From the NCBI GenBank assembly GCA_003151655.1, contig PLYB01000218.1, positions 1 through 18,084 of the forward strand: 18,084 nucleotides of DNA, in the 5' to 3' direction. The stretch comes from Gallionellaceae bacterium. Lineage in GTDB: Bacteria; Pseudomonadota; Gammaproteobacteria; Burkholderiales; Gallionellaceae. Under the pieces are notes generated by a model, which had not been told where the DNA came from, made no database searches, and saw only the letters and a program-made list of their open reading frames with translations. Shown here piece after piece: positions 6,355-13,518 of this stretch (the first letter of the stretch is position 1; each line of letters starts with the position of its first letter). A program made the translations under genes and the position numbers.

Positions 6355-7710
6355 ATGAATGAAGTGATGAAGAAAATGCTGCACGGAGTAGAGCGTATCT
6401 ATCCGCATAAGCTGGAAGAGCAATATCCTCACATCTTCAATAAATTGATCGAGTTGTGGGACACTCCGCTTATCGATGCCTATTTTCAAGAGTTGATGAT
6501 GAGTTCACGCCATGATCGTCAGGGATTTCCGGCTGACATCGCGAAAGAGATATATTACTTGAGTGAGGCGCGCGAGCGCACGCGCAATAAACCGGAAGCT
6601 GAAGTCGAAGAGAAGGATGTATGGGCTAGCGTCGATTTTAAAGAGTTGCGTGTCATCGAAGGGGCTGGATTTAAATTCACACCGAAAGGTTTTTTGAAAT
6701 CGGCTGAATCGGGTAACCGTGAAGTCATCTTTGCATTCCTCCTCAGCGGGGCAAGCATAGATACCTGCGATGAACGCGGCTGGACTCCGTTGATGATTTC
6801 CTCATTCAACGGGAATGAGGAAGTAGCGCGACTGCTGGTTGAGCATGGCGCAAATATCCATGCCCGTGACGCATCGGGATACAGTCCCATCCACTGGGCT
6901 GCTTTCAATGGCTATACCGAAATCGTCAAGCTGCTCATTACCAAACATGCCGACCTGAATTTGCAGAGTACGCATGGCTGGACAGCGTTGATGCAAGCAG
7001 CCACGCGGGGGCATTTGTCAGTCTGTAGTGTGTTGATCGCGGGAGGGGCAAATGTCAATCTGACCAGCAGCGACGGATGGTCGCCTTTACACAAAGCCAG
7101 CGTCAATGGTCATACCGAAGTGGTTAAATTGCTGCTCGCGGCAGGAGCGGACAAATATGCAAAATATAAGGATGGCTCGACTGCACTGCTGTTGGCGGAG
7201 CGCGGCAAGCATCACGCCGTTGTTGAATTACTTAAAGCCGCAAAGTTGACCGATGTCGACCATCAGCACCATCAGCAACATCAGTCCCACAAGGGGAAGG
7301 GCAAGGAAAAACGTAAGGCCAGAGTATTAATCGCGGACGACGAGGTACATATTCGCGCCCTGATTAATATGATTGTCACTTCGCTCGGTGCCGAGGTGGT
7401 GGGCGAGACAGGCGATGGAGAGCAGGCGCTGAGCATGTACAATCAACTCAAGCCGGACTTGGTCATGCTTGACATCAACATGCCCAAGCTGGACGGAATC
7501 AGCGTGTTGAAGCAGATTAAGGCGACTAATCCCCGTGCGCTGGTGGTCATGCTGACCTCGCTTAATGCGATAGAAGTGGTGAAGGAATGTATCGACAATG
7601 GCGCATGGAACTACATCCTCAAGAGCACTACCGCCGAAGATCTGAATAAAGAAATCAGCGGGACATGGGCAGAATACATGGCAGAAATTAAAGCGAATCA
7701 TTCAGCATGA
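6355..7710 (+). CDS. Ankyrin-repeat protein with C-terminal response-regulator receiver domain
   Basis: A 451-residue cytoplasmic protein with an unusual architecture. Residues 1-100 form a predicted helical domain ('YPHIFNKLIELWDTPLIDAYF') that I cannot assign to a named family. About five ankyrin repeats follow (roughly 107-298), with typical 'GWTPLM...A...GH.EVVKLLL..GA' signatures, suited to protein-protein contact. A His/Gln- and Lys-rich linker (about 303-322) leads to a receiver domain (323-445) with D328/D329, phospho-acceptor D373 in 'MLDINMPKLDG', T401 and K423. K423 is followed by Ser, not the usual Pro. The receiver sits at the C-terminus with no output domain, so output is probably by binding a partner. 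The stop overlaps the zinc-ribbon gene by four bases (ATGA), implying coupled synthesis. The start is taken at 6355; in-frame ATGs at 6367 and 6376 are alternatives. Confidence 0.88.
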   Translation: MNEVMKKMLHGVERIYPHKLEEQYPHIFNKLIELWDTPLIDAYFQELMMSSRHDRQGFPADIAKEIYYLSEARERTRNKPEAEVEEKDVWASVDFKELRVIEGAGFKFTPKGFLKSAESGNREVIFAFLLSGASIDTCDERGWTPLMISSFNGNEEVARLLVEHGANIHARDASGYSPIHWAAFNGYTEIVKLLITKHADLNLQSTHGWTALMQAATRGHLSVCSVLIAGGANVNLTSSDGWSPLHKASVNGHTEVVKLLLAAGADKYAKYKDGSTALLLAERGKHHAVVELLKAAKLTDVDHQHHQQHQSHKGKGKEKRKARVLIADDEVHIRALINMIVTSLGAEVVGETGDGEQALSMYNQLKPDLVMLDINMPKLDGISVLKQIKATNPRALVVMLTSLNAIEVVKECIDNGAWNYILKSTTAEDLNKEISGTWAEYMAEIKANHSA

Positions 7711-8021
7711 GTTGCAACCACCCTAACCCGCCGGGTTATTTGTTTTGTGGGAGCTGCGGCGAAGCATTGGAGCCAACGCGTTGCCGCTGCGGTTTTGTCG
7801 CTGCTGCGGGCGATGTGTTCTGCGGTCGTTGCGGCGTCAGTTTGACGGTGGATGCTGCGAAAGGGCTTGGCGGGGCGGCTGATGTTGATCGCCGTTTCGA
7901 CCTTGAGTACGTGGTTGAGCAAGCCGCTCAAGAGCACAAATTACTGACATCCACTCACAAGGCGCACGTCACACAAGACGATATTCGCAAATTGCTGAGC
8001 ACGCGCAGAAAGAAACTCTAG
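7707..8021 (+). CDS. Small double zinc-ribbon protein of unknown function
   Basis: A 104-residue protein. Its first half holds two zinc-ribbon-like knuckles: C3 with C14-x2-C17 ('FCGSCGEAL') and C26/C28 with C39-x2-C42 ('FCGRCGVSL'). The second half is a charged helical tail ('HVTQDDIRKLLSTRRKKL') with no recognised domain. No membrane segment or signal peptide is visible. It overlaps the ankyrin-receiver gene by four bases and ends 2 bp before the ATPase gene, so the three are expressed together and the protein may be an adaptor between them. That role is inferred from gene order only. A family-specific function cannot be named. Confidence 0.8.
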   Translation: MSCNHPNPPGYLFCGSCGEALEPTRCRCGFVAAAGDVFCGRCGVSLTVDAAKGLGGAADVDRRFDLEYVVEQAAQEHKLLTSTHKAHVTQDDIRKLLSTRRKKL

Positions 8022-8023
8022 CT

Positions 8024-9724
8024 ATGGAGCTGACCGAATCGTTAATTTCCAGCTTGCTAGAAAAGGTCGAGATTCCTCCCGCACCTTTGGCAGGCATAAT
8101 CAAAGCAGCCAAGAATGATGCACTCGAATTTGCGCAATTGCTAATTCAGGACAGTTATCTGGATCGCGATACCGTTGGCGAGTTGATAGCGAAGCAACTG
8201 AACAGCACTTACATCAACCTGAGTAACACCTTATTTCAGAATGAAGTAGTCTCACTGTTGACCAGCGAGATTGCGTCCCGGTTTTGTGCCATACCGCTCT
8301 ATCGTTTGGGCAGCGCGGTAACGGTGGGGATGGCGACCCCAAATGACCCGCAAATGGTTGCGGCGCTGGAGAAATTGCTGATGGCTCCCGTCAGCCCGGT
8401 GTTCTGTTTCAGAGATGAGATTGACTCGGCCATTAAGGTTAATTATCAATCTGCGCAAAACGTGGGCGACTTGGCGACTACTTTTGATCTGAAAGTGTTT
8501 CAGGACGGGCAACTGGGCGAGACGGCGCTGGAGAAATTACTTGATTCCAAGCCGATGGTTGATCTTGGTGATTCGATTATTCTGCTCGCACTGAAGGAGC
8601 GAGCCTCCGATATTCACATTGAGCCGAAGAAAAATGAATTGATTATTCGCTTCCGCATTGACGGCGTTCTGGTCGATCGTTTGTTTCTGCCGGTAGAAAT
8701 GGGATTGCCGCTCGTTTCGCGTTACAAAATTTTGGCTGATATTGATATCACTGAACGGCGCAAGCCGCAGGATGGCAGATTCAGCTTTACCTTGCCGATG
8801 AAGACGCTGGACTTGCGGGTCTCCTCTCTGCCGGTGATGCATGGCGAGAAAATGGTGATGCGTATTCTGGGTTCGTTGAACGGCACTTCCGTCCTGAATC
8901 TGGACAAGCTGGATTTCTCTCCCGAAGTGCTGCGCCCGTTCAAAGCAGCCTTGAAGCATCCGCAGGGCATCCTGTTCGTAACCGGCCCGACCGGCTCGGG
9001 CAAAAGCACCACGCTTTATGCAGCGCTGAATTTCATCAACACGCGCGACATTAACATCGTCACCATCGAAGACCCGGTCGAATACGAAGTGCATAGCCTG
9101 AATCAAGTAATGGTCAACGATAAAGTCGGCCGGGGCTTTCAGGAAGTTTTGCGCGCTGTTCTGCGGCAGGATCCGGATGCTATTTTAGTGGGCGAGATTC
9201 GTGATGCCGAAACGGCACGCATCGCAGCACAAGCCGCGCTGACCGGGCATCTGGTGCTGACCACGCTGCACACCAACGATGCGGTTCAAGCCACCACACG
9301 CCTGCTGGACATGGGCGTAGAGCGATTTATTGTTGCCCCCGCTATTATCGGCGTACTGGGACAACGTCTGCTGCGCAGACTGTGTGAATACTGCAAGACC
9401 GAATATCAGCCTGACCCGGATGAGTTGCGCCAATATTTCTACTGGAAAGACGGAGCTGCAATGCCGATCCTTTACAAGAATACGGGGTGTGAGCATTGCG
9501 GGACAACCGGCTATATCGGGCGGGTGGGCATACACGAATTCCTCCGGGTAACGCCGCAGATACGCGAGGCTATTTTGCGCGGACGCGATAACGAAGAAAT
9601 CATGAGTATCGCGGTGCAGCAGGGATTTCATAATATGCGCTATGACGGATTTAAAAAGGCATTGCGTGGACTGACTTCACTTGAAGAGGTGGTGCGAGCT
9701 ACTGTTTCACTTGAGGACGATTGA
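8024..9724 (+). CDS. GspE/PilB-type secretion or pilus assembly ATPase with MshEN-like N-terminus
   Basis: A hexameric motor ATPase of the type II secretion / type IV pilus family, working at the inner-membrane face. The 566 residues comprise an N-terminal MshEN-like region (about 5-140; 'LIAKQLNSTYINL' and 'AIPLYRLGSAVTVGMATP' fit the fold, but the RLG-type first half is degenerate), an N2-type domain (about 175-300) and the ATPase core. Visible motifs: Walker A GPTGSGKST (321-329), Asp box 'TIEDPVEYE', Walker B 'ILVGEIRD' (387-394), His box 'LTTLHTNDA', and a tetracysteine zinc site C454/C457 and C489/C492. All catalytic elements look intact. MshEN domains in relatives bind c-di-GMP or ATP. 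No platform protein, prepilin peptidase, pilin or secretin gene is adjacent, so this is an orphan copy or an extra ATPase for a machine encoded elsewhere. It starts 2 bp after the zinc-ribbon gene. Confidence 0.92.
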   Translation: MELTESLISSLLEKVEIPPAPLAGIIKAAKNDALEFAQLLIQDSYLDRDTVGELIAKQLNSTYINLSNTLFQNEVVSLLTSEIASRFCAIPLYRLGSAVTVGMATPNDPQMVAALEKLLMAPVSPVFCFRDEIDSAIKVNYQSAQNVGDLATTFDLKVFQDGQLGETALEKLLDSKPMVDLGDSIILLALKERASDIHIEPKKNELIIRFRIDGVLVDRLFLPVEMGLPLVSRYKILADIDITERRKPQDGRFSFTLPMKTLDLRVSSLPVMHGEKMVMRILGSLNGTSVLNLDKLDFSPEVLRPFKAALKHPQGILFVTGPTGSGKSTTLYAALNFINTRDINIVTIEDPVEYEVHSLNQVMVNDKVGRGFQEVLRAVLRQDPDAILVGEIRDAETARIAAQAALTGHLVLTTLHTNDAVQATTRLLDMGVERFIVAPAIIGVLGQRLLRRLCEYCKTEYQPDPDELRQYFYWKDGAAMPILYKNTGCEHCGTTGYIGRVGIHEFLRVTPQIREAILRGRDNEEIMSIAVQQGFHNMRYDGFKKALRGLTSLEEVVRATVSLEDD

Positions 9725-9774
9725 ACGATATGAGGGAATCGCTGATGGAACAACTGGCGGTTTATCGGTATTAA

Positions 9775-9851
9775 GTAGGATGGGTGGAGCAACGCGATAC
9801 CCATCGCCACGCTCCGAATTGATGGGTATCGCTACGCTCCACCCATCCTAC
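9775..9851. repeat. Second REP-type inverted pair (GTAGGATGGGTGGAGC family)
   Basis: A 31-base unit beginning GTAGGATGGGTGGAGC (9775-9805) is followed after 15 bases by its inverted copy (9821-9851); the two match at 29 of 31 positions. Each unit also folds alone through GATGGGT/ACCCATC. Inside the pair, ATCGCYACGCTCC occurs twice in direct orientation (9803-9815 and 9828-9840, one mismatch), which suggests a partial third copy. It fills much of the 161-bp gap between the ATPase and histidine-kinase genes, and as a strong hairpin may reduce read-through or protect the upstream mRNA. No T-run follows, so a true terminator is uncertain. Confidence 0.85.
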
Positions 9852-9885
9852 GGGCTAGAGAACGATTGAATTTTTAGAGGCTCCC

Positions 9886-12189
9886 ATGAATAAGATTGAT
9901 ACCAAGCCGGATCAAGTTTCCAGTAATAACGAAACATTACTGGCGGCCATTCTCAATGCTGCCGACTATGTAATTATCACGACAGACACAAACGGCATCA
10001 TTCAGCGATTCAATAAGGCCGCCGAATCTCATTTGGGCTACTCTGCCGATGAACTGGTCGAAAAATTGACCCCGGCGGTATTCCACGACCCGGATGAAGT
10101 AATGCAACGGGCCAAGCAACTCTCGGAGGAGGGAATTTCTGTTGAGCCAGGTTTTGCGGTGTTCGCCGCACGTTCGCGCTTGCTACCGGGCGGGGATACC
10201 AATACGTGGACCTATGTGCGTAAAGACGGCACACGTTTTCCGGTATCGCTTACCGTCACCGCATTGCGTGATGATAGCGGGGAAATATATGCCTTCCTGT
10301 GCACTGCCAATAACTTGAGCGAGCGCAGAGCGGTAAGGCGGATTAAGGCGCAGTATGCCGCGATCATCGATTCCTCAACCGATGCGATTATGAGTAAAGA
10401 CTTGGACGGCAATGTCATGAGTTGGAACCCCGCCGCTGTAAAAATGTTTGGCTATACCGCGCACGAAATGATCGGGCAGCCGATGTCACTGCTTATTCCC
10501 GAGGACCGGGCAGGTGAAGAGCTGCAGATTCTCGAAAAGATAAAGCGCGGTGAGTCTATCGAGCATTTTGAAACGATCCGCAAAAGGAAAAATGGGACAA
10601 TCTTCCCCATTTCAGTCACGATTTCTCCGATCAAAGATGATGCCGGTGTCGTTATTGGCGCGTCAAAGATTACGCGTGACATCACCGAGCGCATCAAAAT
10701 GGATCGGATGAAATCCGAGTTCATTTCCACGGTCAGTCATGAATTGCGCACCCCGTTGACCTCGATACGCGGCGCGCTCGCGTTGCTCGTTGGCGGGGTG
10801 GCGGGAGAGCTTTCAGAAAAGGTCAAACCCCTTATTGATATTGCACACAAGAACAGCGAGCGGTTGATCTTGCTGGTCAATGACATTCTCGACATGGAGA
10901 AGATCGAGGCGGGCAAGATGGAATTCGATATGCAGCCATTTAAACTGATGCCGTTACTGGAGCATGCGCTGGTGGGGAATCACGCTTATGCTGAACAGTT
11001 CAAAGTGAGCTACGAGCTGGAGAACTCATTGCCCGATGTGATGATCAAGGCAGATGCGAATCGTCTGATGCAGGTGTTTGCCAACCTGTTATCCAATGCG
11101 GCAAAGTTTTCTCCGGCGGGTGGCAAGGTTATGGTCTCCGTCGAACGTATCGAGTCACGTATTCGGGTATCCGTTAAGGATAATGGCTCCGGCATTCCCG
11201 ATGAATTCAAGGAACAGATCTTTAAAAAATTTGCCCAAGCCGATTCTTCCGATACGCGCAAGAAGGGTGGAACGGGTTTGGGTTTGAGTATCACCAAGGC
11301 GATGATTGAGCAAATGGGCGGCAGTATCGGCTTTGAATCTGAACCCAATGTACAGACGACATTCTTTTTCGAATTTCCTCTCTGGCATGAGCCGGTCGCT
11401 GAAGTTGCGGTCGCGCACGTCACGGAGCAAAAAACTCCTGCGGCTGGCCAGCGAATTCTGATTTGCGAGGATGATCGGGATGTCGCCGCGTTGCTGCGCC
11501 TGATGCTGGAACAGATCGGCCTGGCAGCGGACATCGCTTACGATGCCACGCAGGCGAAAGAGATGCTGTTTCACGGTGAGTACGCGGCGATGACGCTTGA
11601 TCTGGGCTTGCCCGACCAGGATGGTATTTCGCTGATTCGCAAATTGCGCGCCACTCCCAAAACTGCCGACATCCCCATATTGGTCGTCTCCGGCAACGCC
11701 GCAGAGGGTCGCAAGGAATTGAACAGCGAAGTGTTCAATGTGGTTGACTGGATCACCAAGCCGATAGATCAAAGCCAACTGGAATCGGCGTTAAAGCAGG
11801 CAATGAGGCAAGCTTCCAATGCGCATCATTCCGATACTCATCCCAGAGTGTTGCATATCGAAGATGATGAAGATATTGCCGGTTTGGTAAGTACCATCGT
11901 GGGTGAGGTGGCGCAGGTAGACAATGCGTACACGCTTGCCGAGGCGCGGCGCATGTTGCAAAGTAATATTTACAATCTGGCGATACTCGATATTACGCTG
12001 CCGGATGGCTCCGGGATGGAGCTGTTGCCAATTTTAAACGGGGCAACACCACCGATTCCCGTGCTGATATTTTCGGCGAATGAGACATCGAAACTCGATG
12101 CGCGACAAGTGAGTTCGGCGTTGGTGAAGTCACGCACCGATAATGCCCAGTTGCTGGCAAAAATAAAGCAATTAGTCGGAAAAGAGTAG
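9886..12189 (+). CDS. Soluble PAS-PAS hybrid histidine kinase with two receiver domains
   Basis: A 767-residue sensor kinase with no transmembrane segment or signal peptide, so it should sense a cytoplasmic cue. Domain order: PAS (about 17-145), PAS (about 155-268), HisKA dimerisation domain with phospho-acceptor H285 in 'STVSHELRTPLTSIRG', HATPase domain (about 385-500) with N-box 'NLLSNAAKF', G1 'DNGSGIPDEF' and G2 'GGTGLGLSI', receiver 1 (about 522-640; D529/D530, D572 in 'TLDLGLPDQDG', K625 in 'ITKP'), and receiver 2 (about 653-765; D660/D661, D702 in 'ILDITLPDGSG', K748 followed by Ser). The PAS ligand or cofactor is not evident. It starts with AGAGG about 6 bases upstream of the ATG and ends 1 bp before a stand-alone receiver gene, so it leads a phosphorelay operon. 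Confidence 0.93.
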   Translation: MNKIDTKPDQVSSNNETLLAAILNAADYVIITTDTNGIIQRFNKAAESHLGYSADELVEKLTPAVFHDPDEVMQRAKQLSEEGISVEPGFAVFAARSRLLPGGDTNTWTYVRKDGTRFPVSLTVTALRDDSGEIYAFLCTANNLSERRAVRRIKAQYAAIIDSSTDAIMSKDLDGNVMSWNPAAVKMFGYTAHEMIGQPMSLLIPEDRAGEELQILEKIKRGESIEHFETIRKRKNGTIFPISVTISPIKDDAGVVIGASKITRDITERIKMDRMKSEFISTVSHELRTPLTSIRGALALLVGGVAGELSEKVKPLIDIAHKNSERLILLVNDILDMEKIEAGKMEFDMQPFKLMPLLEHALVGNHAYAEQFKVSYELENSLPDVMIKADANRLMQVFANLLSNAAKFSPAGGKVMVSVERIESRIRVSVKDNGSGIPDEFKEQIFKKFAQADSSDTRKKGGTGLGLSITKAMIEQMGGSIGFESEPNVQTTFFFEFPLWHEPVAEVAVAHVTEQKTPAAGQRILICEDDRDVAALLRLMLEQIGLAADIAYDATQAKEMLFHGEYAAMTLDLGLPDQDGISLIRKLRATPKTADIPILVVSGNAAEGRKELNSEVFNVVDWITKPIDQSQLESALKQAMRQASNAHHSDTHPRVLHIEDDEDIAGLVSTIVGEVAQVDNAYTLAEARRMLQSNIYNLAILDITLPDGSGMELLPILNGATPPIPVLIFSANETSKLDARQVSSALVKSRTDNAQLLAKIKQLVGKE

Positions 12190-12190
12190 T

Positions 12191-12607
12191 ATGAAAAAAT
12201 TTCCGAGACGGGTATTGATCGTCGATGACGACGCTATGATGCGGGAAGCACTGAGAATGATTCTGATCAGCGAAAACCATATCAGGGATAATCGCAAAGT
12301 CGAGGTTTACAAGATAGTCGGCGAAGCCAGCGATGGTGCAACTGCTATTGATCTATTTATGCAACACAGCCCCGATCTGGTATTGATGGACATCAACATG
12401 CCCAAAATGGATGGATTGCAGGCATTGGAAAAAATTCGCCAGTTTGATCCCTCGGCCAAGGTGATGATGGTGAGTGTCGAATCAAAGATGCATAAGGTGC
12501 GCGAGGCCATCATGCTTGGTGCATCGGGCTTTGTGGTTAAACCACTCAACGCGGGCAACGTGTTGGACAGAATTGAAATCTGCTTCAAAGAGGGGACACT
12601 GAAATGA
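12191..12607 (+). CDS. Stand-alone receiver (CheY-like) response regulator with an insertion
   Basis: A 138-residue single-domain response regulator with no output domain. Phosphorylation-site residues are intact: D12/D13 in 'IVDDDAMMRE', D67 in 'LMDINMPKMDG', S95 and K117 in 'VVKP'. Between helix 1 and strand 2 ('LRMILISENHIRDNRKVEVY') it carries roughly nine residues more than a typical CheY. The strand/helix pattern ('KIVGEASDGATAIDLF') is otherwise close to receivers of the NarL type, but no HTH follows: the frame ends soon after the receiver. The gene starts 1 bp after the hybrid kinase stop and overlaps the next receiver gene by four bases (ATGA), so it is probably phosphorylated by that kinase or through the Hpt protein. 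Its output partner is unknown. Confidence 0.9.
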   Translation: MKKFPRRVLIVDDDAMMREALRMILISENHIRDNRKVEVYKIVGEASDGATAIDLFMQHSPDLVLMDINMPKMDGLQALEKIRQFDPSAKVMMVSVESKMHKVREAIMLGASGFVVKPLNAGNVLDRIEICFKEGTLK

Positions 12608-12993
12608 GCAATAAATTGACGCGCATCTTGTACGTTGAAGACGAGCCGGATATTCAGATGGTGGCGAGACTCGCTCTGGAAACGCTGGGCGGATTCACGC
12701 TGGAAGTATGCAGTTCCGGCAGCGAAGCACTGGAGAAGGTAGGAACTTTTCAGCCGCAGTTCATCCTGCTGGACGTGATGATGCCGGGTATGGACGGCCC
12801 GACTACGTTGGGAAAGCTGCGTGAACTGCCCGCGTTCGCTACTACGCCGGTGGTCTTCATGACCGCCAAGGTGCAACCTTCCGAGGTGTCGGGTTACAAG
12901 AAAATTGGTGCGGTGGATGTGATCCCCAAGCCTTTCGATCCAATGACGCTGTCGAATCAGGTCCAAGCAATCTGGGAGCGTTGTAATGGCTGA
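12604..12993 (+). CDS. Stand-alone receiver (CheY-like) response regulator
   Basis: A 129-residue single receiver domain with all core residues: E12/D13 in 'YVEDEPDIQ', phospho-acceptor D57 in 'LLDVMMPGMDG', T87 in 'FMTAK' and K109 in 'IPKPFDP'. The 'FDP' after the Lys-Pro is typical of receivers in phosphorelays. No output domain is present, so it must act by binding a partner or by passing phosphate on. The start overlaps the previous receiver stop (ATGA) and the gene overlaps the Hpt gene by eight bases, consistent with a close functional pairing between this receiver and the Hpt protein. Confidence 0.92.
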   Translation: MSNKLTRILYVEDEPDIQMVARLALETLGGFTLEVCSSGSEALEKVGTFQPQFILLDVMMPGMDGPTTLGKLRELPAFATTPVVFMTAKVQPSEVSGYKKIGAVDVIPKPFDPMTLSNQVQAIWERCNG

Positions 12994-13354
12994 TTCGGGA
13001 GGGCTGGCGGCAAAAATGAAAGTGCTGAGCGATGCCTATGCCGCGCACCTGCCTGAGAAATTTGCGCAACTGGAGCAGGTGTGGCAGCAGTTGCCGCGTG
13101 ACGTGTGGGATGAGCAAGGGTTTCAAACCCTGTGCCGTATGGTGCACAGCCTGACCGGATCGGGCAAGACCTTTGGTATTTCGGCGCTGAGTGATGTTGC
13201 ACGTGACTTGGAGGAATACCTTACGCAGCTGGCGGAAACCAAGGCCGCGCTGAATGAAGATCAGCGCAATCACGTAGAGCATGCGATAACACAATTGCGC
13301 CAAGCCTCGTCGCAGCGTGACGACGTACCGCAAGTTCCAATTCCGACCAATTGA
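12986..13354 (+). CDS. Histidine phosphotransfer (Hpt) domain protein
   Basis: A 122-residue helical protein with the Hpt signature 'RMVHSLTGSGKTFGISAL' at about residues 51-68, where H54 is the expected phospho-acceptor. Hpt proteins shuttle phosphate between receiver domains in multistep relays. The 'GSGKT' inside this motif is part of the Hpt loop and is not a P-loop. The ATG at 12986 has GGGAG at 12974-12978, 7 bases upstream, and lies inside the 3' end of the receiver gene. With one hybrid kinase and several receivers beside it, it is the probable relay node of this cluster. The last ~15 residues are polar and probably disordered. Confidence 0.88.
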   Translation: MADSGGLAAKMKVLSDAYAAHLPEKFAQLEQVWQQLPRDVWDEQGFQTLCRMVHSLTGSGKTFGISALSDVARDLEEYLTQLAETKAALNEDQRNHVEHAITQLRQASSQRDDVPQVPIPTN

Positions 13355-13460
13355 ACAGCGCACATCATGTTGCTTTTCAGATTTGGTGTAGTAATTTTGC
13401 ATCTTCAAAATGCAATCATGTGGATCACCAAGTCAGCCTCATCATTCAGCACTACCCCCA

Positions 13461-13491
13461 TTGATTTATTAAGCCGATCTTGGTCTATAAT
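13461..13491 (+). promoter_or_regulatory. Probable sigma-70 promoter for the GGDEF-EAL gene
   Basis: A perfect TATAAT (13486-13491) lies in the 143-bp gap after the Hpt gene, with TTGATT at 13461-13466 as a possible -35 at a long 19-base spacing. Transcription would begin around 13498. That coincides with the first in-frame ATG and favours the ATG at 13519 as the true start. The rest of the gap shows only a weak TTGCAT/ATGCAA stem (13397-13415). Seen by eye only. Confidence 0.45.
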
Positions 13492-13518
13492 TAACCGATG
13501 CCTATCGGGATAGTTTTA

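Noticed and set aside
8537..9106. 189-codon minus-strand frame inside the ATPase gene
   Set aside because: It is a shadow of the ATPase core (Walker A and Asp box region) with no independent signal.
13139..13192. GSGKT in the Hpt protein as a possible P-loop
   Set aside because: The stretch is the Hpt signature around H54 (HSLTGSGKTFG); no other nucleotide-binding motif exists and the protein is a small helical bundle.
13397..13415. TTGCAT/ATGCAA stem after the Hpt gene as a terminator
   Set aside because: The stem is only six AT-rich pairs with no following T-run.
13469..13480. GCCGAT before the GGDEF-EAL gene as a flagellar sigma-28 -10 element
   Set aside because: The last two bases do not match (CT, not AA) and there is no TAAA at the required upstream distance, while a perfect sigma-70 TATAAT is adjacent.
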